From Mnemiopsis leidyi (Eukaryota; Ctenophora; Tentaculata; Lobata; Bolinopsidae), in assembly GCA_000226015.1 (NCBI GenBank), contig JH152841.1, positions 66,442 to 87,704 on the forward strand: a stretch of 21,263 nt of DNA, given 5' to 3'. Each line of letters begins with the position of its first letter. The stretch's first letter is position 1. The translations under genes were made by a program, and so were the position numbers. Positions 10,901-19,900 of the stretch are shown piece by piece. A model generated the notes under the pieces. It ran no database searches. It saw only the letters and a program-made list of their open reading frames with translations, and had not been told where the DNA came from.

Positions 10901-13900
10901 CAATTACGGCCTGGTCAGCAAACAGGTGGCATACACACATAAATATACTCCGTAATGAAAGTTCCGACATGACTGTCCCTGCAGGAATATCAAGGTGGAG
11001 TGTGTGGGGTGTCACCCAGAGTTTTATTGCAGCTGGGAACCAGGATAATTGATATCACGTGAGTGGCGAGTGGGCAACCAGCTGTCATTTCTAAGTTCGT
11101 TGTGTTGATTATAACTTTTATTTGGCGAGACTTTAAAAGCTTTAAGGGTTGGTATTCTAAGAATATGTACACTCTTGAAGATTAAGAGTACATTGTTGGA
11201 CTGATTCTGATGAAACAATTATAGACATGATCTCAGAGTATAGTGTTAACCTGCTGCTTTTCAGTTTATCTTTCTTCATGTTAAGTTAAAATGCAGTTCA
11301 ATCTTAACTCAAAGCGTTTATGATTAAACAAAAAGTAGAAAAAGGTAATTGCAACAAGCGATAATTTTCAACAACGTACATTACAATGATAAACAATGAC
11401 AAATCCAACCTAGCATTGGTAGAAGTATAGTTGCTCAGAGCCTCAAGTAAACTAGCGCGACTTTCTCCAGCGTCACTCGAGTCGTCACCCTTGTCGCCCT
11501 CACTTCGAGCAAGCTGATCTTGGAGCTCCTGTGTAGTGACATTTAGTAACCATCGTAACATAACCATATTAACACAACCATGGTCACATAACCATGGTAA
11601 CATAACCATAGTAACATAACCATAGTAACATAACGATGGTAACATAACCATGGTAACATAACCATGGTAACATAACCATGGTAACATAACCATGGTAACA
11701 TAACCATGGTAACATAACAATGGTAACATAACAATGGTAACATAACCATAGTAACATAACCATGGTAACATAACCATGGTAACATAACCATGGTGTCATA
11801 ACCATGGTAACATAACCATGGTGTCATAACCATGGTAACATAACCATAGTAACATAACCATGGTAACATAACAATGGTAACATAACCATAGTAACATAAC
11901 AATTAACAATAGTAACATAACAATAGTAACATAACCATGGTAACATAACCATAGCAACATAACCATGGTAACATAACCGTGGTAACATAACCATGGTAAC
12001 ATAACCATGGTAACATAACCATGGTAACATAACCATGGTAACATAACCATGGTAACATAACCATGGTAACATAACCATGGTAACATAACCATGGCAACAT
12101 AACCATGGTAACATAAACATAGTAACATAAACATAGTAACATAAACATGGTAACATAATGCCAACAGTTCAATGTGAGTACCGCCGGTTATCCCTTACTC
12201 CCACGAAACTGTTAAGAAAGCTCGCCTACTTGTGCGAGTAAGTGCTTAAAAATATTTCCAAGGTTATGAAGAAAAAAAACTTAAAAATAATAACCTTGAT
12301 GACGTCATCCTTCTCGGCTAGAGTAAGTCTGTGTCCGATGTTTTCCTCGTGTGTCTTTATCATGACCTCTCTGACATCCTCTAGCTCCTTCTTTAGGTCA
12401 TCGTTTTCAGTCTGGGACAGGAAACTTGATAACTACAGCGTGTTAGAATGAAAAAAAGTAGAGAAAAGGGATAACAATTGGCATTAAAAATAGGAAAATT
12501 TCATTGATTCTAAAGACATTCGTCATGGAATTAAGAAATATCAAAAATTGTTGACCCCTTGTCGGCCGTAAACATCTAAGTCTAGATTTAAAACCTGAAA
12601 AAGATGTTCTTGGGCGGCCAGTTGAGCTTGCAGCGCCTCGATGTCCTCGTTCATACCTGGCTCCTTTTCTTCACACTCTTTTAAAGCCTGAATAACAGTC
12701 ATAGAAAACAATCGAATTTTTGCGGTCTTGGTAGTAAATTGGTAGAAAAGAACAATTTTATAACAATTTTTCTAAAGCTCTCACCTGATCTTTAAGAAGG
12801 AGTTGATCCTCCAGGAGCATGCAGTCAGCATGAACATGTTCTAGCTCCATAGCCTTCTCCTCACTTTCCTGGCGGGCAGTCAACAGTTCCTGAACAACCG
12901 TGTTTTAATACATGACTGTCGGTTAAAATCAGGTAAGTGGTAAACTAATCTCTGGCCTCTTAGCCTCGCGAAAAGTTAATAACTTTCCATCTTTAATAAC
13001 AAAGAAACTTATTAAAACTGCATTTTGCCTTTTTCGGACTTTCAGAGTTTCCGCCTGACTACAATAAAAATAAAGAGACCATTTCCTTGGATTTTTCGTT
13101 ACACTGAGATAACAAATTCGCGCGAACATCAAAACTTAACAATGCAAACCTCGAAAAGGGTCATCTGGCACTTAGGCATAACTGAACAAAAACTATTGGA
13201 GAAGCGACCCTTCGGCTGTTTCGTAAAATATCAAAACTCAAAGAACAAGTTCTCTCGAAAAGTAACGTGCCTGCTAATTCTCTGATTACAAGCTCGTGAT
13301 TGGTCGAAAGCTGATCATGTGATCTAAGAGGGCTCTGTGATTGGCTAAATTCCTAGTCAATAAGAATATCTTCAGGCAAGCAATCTTGCTGTTTGCATTG
13401 TAAGCACTGAATGAAATGACAGGGAGATGATATGCTGTGATTGTGCATCTGTCGGATCGGAAATGTCACAATTATATATTTTTAGGTCAATTCAACAATG
13501 GACTTTTATGTCAATCCAGCAGGGCCTATCTTCAGCTTATTGAATGACTTCTTATAATGACTCAATTTAATCTGTGCGCAGGAAATATTATATATCCACC
13601 GACATAGCATAATGATAATGCATACTGACATAATGATAATGTATACTTATATATGATAATGCATACTTACAACGGAATAGGAAAACTCAAGAGATGGTCT
13701 AGCATTCCCAATATAAAGCTGCAGAGGATCCATTGACACCGCGACAACACTTCTAAGGGGGCGCTAAGGAGCCGTCTCGATACTATTCGAGACTAGAATC
13801 CAAGTATATTCGAGACTAGAATCCAAGTATAGGGCAAGAATATTTCTTTGGAATTAAAAGGTATAAAGCTAAGACACCAATGTAAAGATTCGTAAAAAGA

Positions 13901-16900
13901 CAAAACGTCGTTTGAAATAAACGCACAAACTGCCGACGAAGAGTACAAGCTCGGAGTTATGAGGATCTCTGAAAGACGGTGTATAATACCGTCACGTGAC
14001 TTCGCAAGAATGAGCGGAGAGAGGGGACAATACAAATTTCCGTTACATGGCTGGTGATTGTCAGCGTGCTTGTCAGATGACACTTTGCCCTAAACTGTGC
14101 ATATCACCGTGTACATTGTGGTGTTTGGTGGACGTTATTTTCGTCTGCTGGAAGTTCGGTGTCGCAATTATAGCACCATCCGATTTTGCTAAACTAATTG
14201 TTACTTAAACAGTAGTAACTAAAGTTGGATTGAAATAAAAACTTACACTTTCGAGCTTGGTGATGAGTTTTTGAAGTTCTTCATTTTCCTCGGCAAGCTT
14301 AGGATCTTCCTGAAAAATGATAAATCAGGCTAAAGAACCAGAGTGAGAATTAGTATTGACAAGTTGATGAACTTTAAAGAGTACAGCAACGTTTTAAAGA
14401 GACGCTATGTGTTTAGCTGAGCATTGTATCGCACTCTTTAACAGCGACAACTGATGACATGTAACCTTTGTAACTATTCTCGGAATGCACCATTCCTCAA
14501 TCTCACATGATGATAAGTCGATTACTAGATCATAGGTTAACGATAATCACAAATGTTATCTCTACATTCTACAGCTCCACGCTAATTGAAATTAGATAAA
14601 GCAACGACACGAGTTTGCCGACAAAAATAATGAGCCTAAATCCGGCTATCCGGCGTTATGCTGGGATAACCAGGTGTCCCAACATTCGTCTTTATAGTGA
14701 CCTCTTCGAGCAACCCTGCTCTTGTCCCACAGGAGCCTTTACTGGACTTTCCTCATCATGTCTCGTTAAGATGGTTCCCGTCGTCCTGCCCCAGAACATC
14801 GTACCCAAAAACATTTTTTCCTCATTTTTGGCCCCAGTGACCATAACCCTAACCCTAACCCAAACCCTTACTCTAACGAATTTGTCTGTTGTGGAGCAGC
14901 CACCGTTAAGATTCATGATTAAGGTATATTATCAGACTTTACTAACCCTACTTATGAGTTATACTGCTACTTTACCCACGAAGTTATGCCGTCTTTAGTT
15001 GGCCGTCTCTACAGTCTACAATCGTGACCTACTTAGTAACAGATGCTACACGACACGAAACTTTTGTTCAATGTTGTCACAGATTGCTGCTTTTTATCTC
15101 CACTTATTACAGATTGATTTTAAGAGTACATACAGTAAGAGTACATACAGTAAGATCTTAGCGTCAGTACTTCCTCAGATACTTGTTGTTAACCGTAAAG
15201 AATAAACACAATACTTAATATTTACATATCATAACTATAACAACAATTTCGTGTGGACCTTAAGTACCAAGTATAACCTCAGGTGAGCCTTAATGCTACA
15301 GAGACAACAAATTAATTAAGACATTATAAGCATCCAACACGTTATAAATCTAAAGTATCAGCAAGGATCCTGGTCTACTTACTCTCAACATAACAAAAAC
15401 GGCTTTTACACTACCCATTATATCTATCTCTCGAGTGCTCAACCAGTGTTAGCTTTACGAGTGTTTTAAGTTTGTTATTGTGTGCTTTACAAGTGTTTGC
15501 GTTTGTTATTGTGCGCTTCACGAATGTTTAACCGCCCCAGAAAAGACACATTTTTGAAACTCGAGACTTTTCTCAATCGATTTTTCGTCAAATTTTAGTC
15601 CGGGTTCGCGACAAAAAAAGTTGCCAAGGCCCTAAAAATAAAAAATTTTCAACTTTGAGCTAGAAGAAAAGTAAGACCAGTACTTTGACGTAAAATTTGA
15701 CGAGGAATCCGAATTTGATAGTTTCGGAGCCCAAAAATAATCACGTGACACCTAAAGTGACCCCTTATGAGGCCCAAACATGGAAAGTTTTAACGCAGAG
15801 CTAGAAAAAAGTTAGGCCAATATTTTGAGGTAAAATTTGACGAGGAATCCGAATTTTATAGTTTCGAATCCGAAAAATCATCACACATATAGCCGAAAAA
15901 TGAAAATTTTTAACTTGAAATTACAAGAAATTTGAAAACCACGTGTCTTTTCTGGCTGGAGGCACGCTTTGCGTTTTGCGACTGATGTGGTATACTTATA
16001 GTCTTTCTAAAACTTTTTGAAGATCGAGTATTATCGATGGTACGAGTATAGCAAAAGCCCTAAACAGACCTAATCTTTTTAGAAGATTTGAGTAATGGTG
16101 CTTGGAGAACTGAGTATCCTTAGGGGGTAGTAGTGTCATATCAGTAGGAGGAGATCATATCTTCTCTTCATTGGTACTTTATGAAGATTAGAAAGTTACA
16201 CTATTTTTGAGAGTAGACACTATGAATTATCGATTATTTAGTTATATCTTTCTTATCACTTATGTCATAGTTTCATCGAATTGACAAGTTCGTTCAGAGT
16301 TGTTTCAGTAGCTAGTGCGAAATTAATACTACTAATTACTAAATATGTAGTGCTATTGACGGGTAAGCAAGCCTAGGTACCTTGCATTAGAAATGAAAAC
16401 ACTTCCCTTCTTGTTTAATCAATCATGCTTATAGAATTCAAGAAGTAAGTTCGGTTTGAAGTGTGTACTACTGTTTCAATTTTAAACCTTTCTTTTATAA
16501 ACTGCAACGAACCCGGAAGCAGGGGAGCCTTCTTCGAGGTACGAAGGTTGCTTGACAGGGCAAAAAATATTAAATAAAAAATTTGAAAAATTCTTAAATC
16601 TGACTAAATTCTTATAGGAAGGAAGCCATGGATAAAATGGACTCAAAAGGTATGCGCCCGCCAGGAAAACCCCGAAAAAATACTTCCAGGGATGGTTTAA
16701 GTGAAAAAACGGACAGATTCTCTGACATCGACTTAGCATTCGCCATTATCGACTGTCTCCCTTGCCTGCCAATAATCTTACTAAATCTGGCCGTAGTAAA
16801 ATACTACAAAAAGGAATACAAGAAGTTTGTACCCAGTATGTATCTCCTGATGTCATTTTGTGACGGCTTCATGGGTGTCTTTGTTCTTCTACGGTCTGCT

Positions 16901-19900
16901 CTTCTTACACACTTCTTCCTAACAGACACTTATGTAAGAAATATTCTGGATTCCGGGGCTTCTCACCTCTTGTTTACATCGACTGTTCTAGTTCTGTTGT
17001 TCTACAGGATCTCCATCTACGTCAATGTGCTGCTCTGTGTAGCGAGAACGATCAAGATAAAGCTCCCGTTTTACCGTATCATCACAAAGTTTGCTCTGTT
17101 TTCTGTGCTTTTGTACACTTTGGTATGGATGTCGGTGGTAGGATACGAATACAGCCATATCGCGGAGAATTCTGACGGTAAAGGAACGTTGAAGTATATA
17201 GTCTCATGGCGGCTCGGAGCAATCATCGGACATAAAGTGCAAGTTACATACGACAGCCCTAAAGTGGAAGAAGATACTCCATCATACTACGGAATTACAA
17301 CCCTATTCATAATCATACTAATTCCTTTCATTATCCCATGTATATGCTGCGTCATATGCCTTATTATACTAGCTAGATCGTTGAAAAAATCTTCCTCTAT
17401 TTCGAGGAATTCGAGCAGCAACCAAAAGCACGTAACAATCACAGTGACTTGGCTGACTCTACTCTTCGTTGTATGCAACAGCTTGTCGACCGTCTACTTC
17501 CTGATTGCAGACTTCATTGTCCAGCTTGTCTTGGGTAAAGATTTAGGTAATGCCGATGACTACATCGATCCTCTACTAAGCTTGACCTTCCCGCTGCTGA
17601 ACGCCGCGATTAATCCGTTTATCATTGTGTTTAGAAGTAGAGAACTCAGAGACGGACTGAAGAGTACGTTAACTTTACAGTTGAAGAAAGGGTCAGGAGG
17701 AAAGGTAGGTCATGTACCAGAAGCAGTGAGGAGTACAGCAGTTTTACAAGCTAGGAGGGAGGTGGGTGGAGATCAGGACATGGATATTGTTGAGAATGTA
17801 AACCTACCTATGGAACCTATTAAACCTGAACTGAATTAAACGTTGAACTGTAGTATTTTTAGTTGATAAAATAGGGTAATAACTGCGATTTATCTGCTTA
17901 AATAAAGAAAATTGAGATTCTGTTTAGCTATTAAGCTGTGAAATAACTGCTGATTTATGTTTTGCAGATAACGTTCAAGTTGGATAAAACTGCTGATTTG
18001 GTACATTCTGATTAATGAACATAGCAAATTCGTTAGATTTAGAATTTAGAGAAGCTGAGAAAGAGTTGTTTTCTTCCTACCGGAGAATTACAGATTTAAA
18101 GTCATCGCAATGTAATGGGGTCTAGTGAAGGGCTGACCAGCAGCCCAGGAAAAATTGCTAGAGCTCTCTAATGAAAGATCGCAATAGCGGGATATTGGGA
18201 TTAGTTTTCAACTAGCAATAACCACGTCTCGGTTGGACCTCATTGACTATGGTAATGCCACTGCGCAAAGCTGAGGAAACATGCACACTTGCCTCGTATA
18301 GACCAGGGTTTTAAGTAAAAGGTTGTGTTTGATAATGCACACAGCTCTCTATTCGAGTATCGCAATAATACGTCACTCAAAAATCGGTAAAAGGAATGTT
18401 CGGTTTTCTGAATGATTGGGGCTGATGTAGTTAAAAACAGAAACCAGGAAATTATTCCTGCCCCGAATACAGTAAATTGCCAAAAAACTTGGACCTTTGA
18501 AATAATTTAGTTAATTGGATCATTGGCTGACGGCTGTTGATTTGCGTACTTAAGATCTTGTAATTCGGCCAGCTTAATTTGTATACCACCGGCTTTTACA
18601 AGGGCATTATTTTCGAAGGTAATGACAAAAACAAACACATCCAGTGATATTGTTTACACATCAACACCAGATAAGTTGAACACGTGTTTGAATTTCCCGC
18701 CAAAGTAATATCATGGTGCGTCCAGAAATGGGGCTAATAACACGATGCAACTTTGGCAAGATTTGACAATCCAGCAAAGTTTATTTTGTGAGAGGAGTAT
18801 TTACATTTCACACTGAAATTTTTGACGATCTTATCAACTATCTGTTTTGCTAATCCGCCAAATTGACACATTAAATTGTCAAAATTTGGCAAAAAATTTC
18901 AGAAATTGCAGTAACTGTGAGCGCGAAAACATTTTCGTTCAACGATGTCATTTGGCGCGGCGCGTTCCGTCTATGACAATAGTACGCGTAGTGTTCAGCT
19001 AGTTAGTGGTAGAGATGTTTAGGTAGCAAGGTATATTTTAAAGTCAAGACAATTTCACGCTCTTCAGAAGCGAGCTATCGTTGCTACAACGTCTAATATG
19101 CAAAACAGTGAAAACACTGGTCACTGGCATCAACAGACAACATTCTTCATGCATGTCTATTCAAAAGGATGGAGAGGTTTTAGAGCAGATGACTGATCCC
19201 TGTAGCGGCAACTCAAAATAATGAATTGGTTGAAATGCTTAACTTAATTTTTTAAGGAAATCTCAACTCAAAAGTAACAAGTTAATTACACAAACGTACT
19301 CAACCCACAAGTTATATACACGACCGTACTCAAGTAATGTAGATTGTCCATTGCATTGTACATTGTACAAGTACGTACCTGTTGACTTGCCCCCTGTTTC
19401 GAAGATAGGCTGTCTACCACTGAACTGAAATAAAATAAGTTTAAGCTTGTTTTTGTCCAATCAGAAAAGTCTGAATATAATGCCATCAGATAGCAGGAGA
19501 TAAAGTGCAATGCGTCAATAACCTTGTTATGATATGTGTGGTACAAGTGTATATTATGTGTAGTACAAGTGACAACTAGATGACACTGGTATTCCCCAGG
19601 GTACGAAACCTTAACACAAGGAATGCCAAGTGCCATTTTTAACAGATCTACTGTCGTGGTATTTCCTTTTTTTGGGTCGGATAATTGGAGGAGCGCATTA
19701 TAATTATCGACACGACAAAACACCCAATTTGACACGAAAATTGAGGTAAACTATCAAAAGTCTCCTAGATCTTCACTTCTAACAATATCTCGTGGCTGAG
19801 AATAGTGAAATAACGATACTGGACAAATGTATTAGATGTAAAAAAGTTTCTTATATAAGACTACGTTTTCATTCTAAAACACAACTTTTGAATGCCTCAT

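Larger units (their letters stand above)
14310..16495. other. Left part of the intron hosting the single-exon GPCR, no gene assigned
   Basis: An open frame at 14615-14998 (127 codons) covers a slightly GC-richer block with the telomere-like tract, but it has no recognisable domain. The block may be an old repeat or retrocopy. An inverted-repeat element follows at 15537-15955. Confidence 0.5.

Noticed and set aside
11304..12172. Long minus-strand open frames rich in MVMLPWLCYHGYVT-like repeats
   Set aside because: They are translations of the 14-bp minisatellite. The unit lacks stops on that strand, and a 14-bp period cycles through all frames, so all three are open at once. Only the part at 11410-11528 is a real exon.
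12929..13132. Possible extra coiled-coil exon (AETLKVRKRQN) on the minus strand
   Set aside because: An acceptor (tagtcag) is present, but no usable donor follows in a compatible phase.
14615..14998. 127-codon plus-strand open frame
   Set aside because: It includes the telomere-like tract (TLTLTQTLTLT), shows no domain, and has no splice or UTR support.
15850..15870. tRNA B-box-like TTTCGAATCCG
   Set aside because: No matching A box, cloverleaf or terminator nearby; it lies in a diverged repeat.
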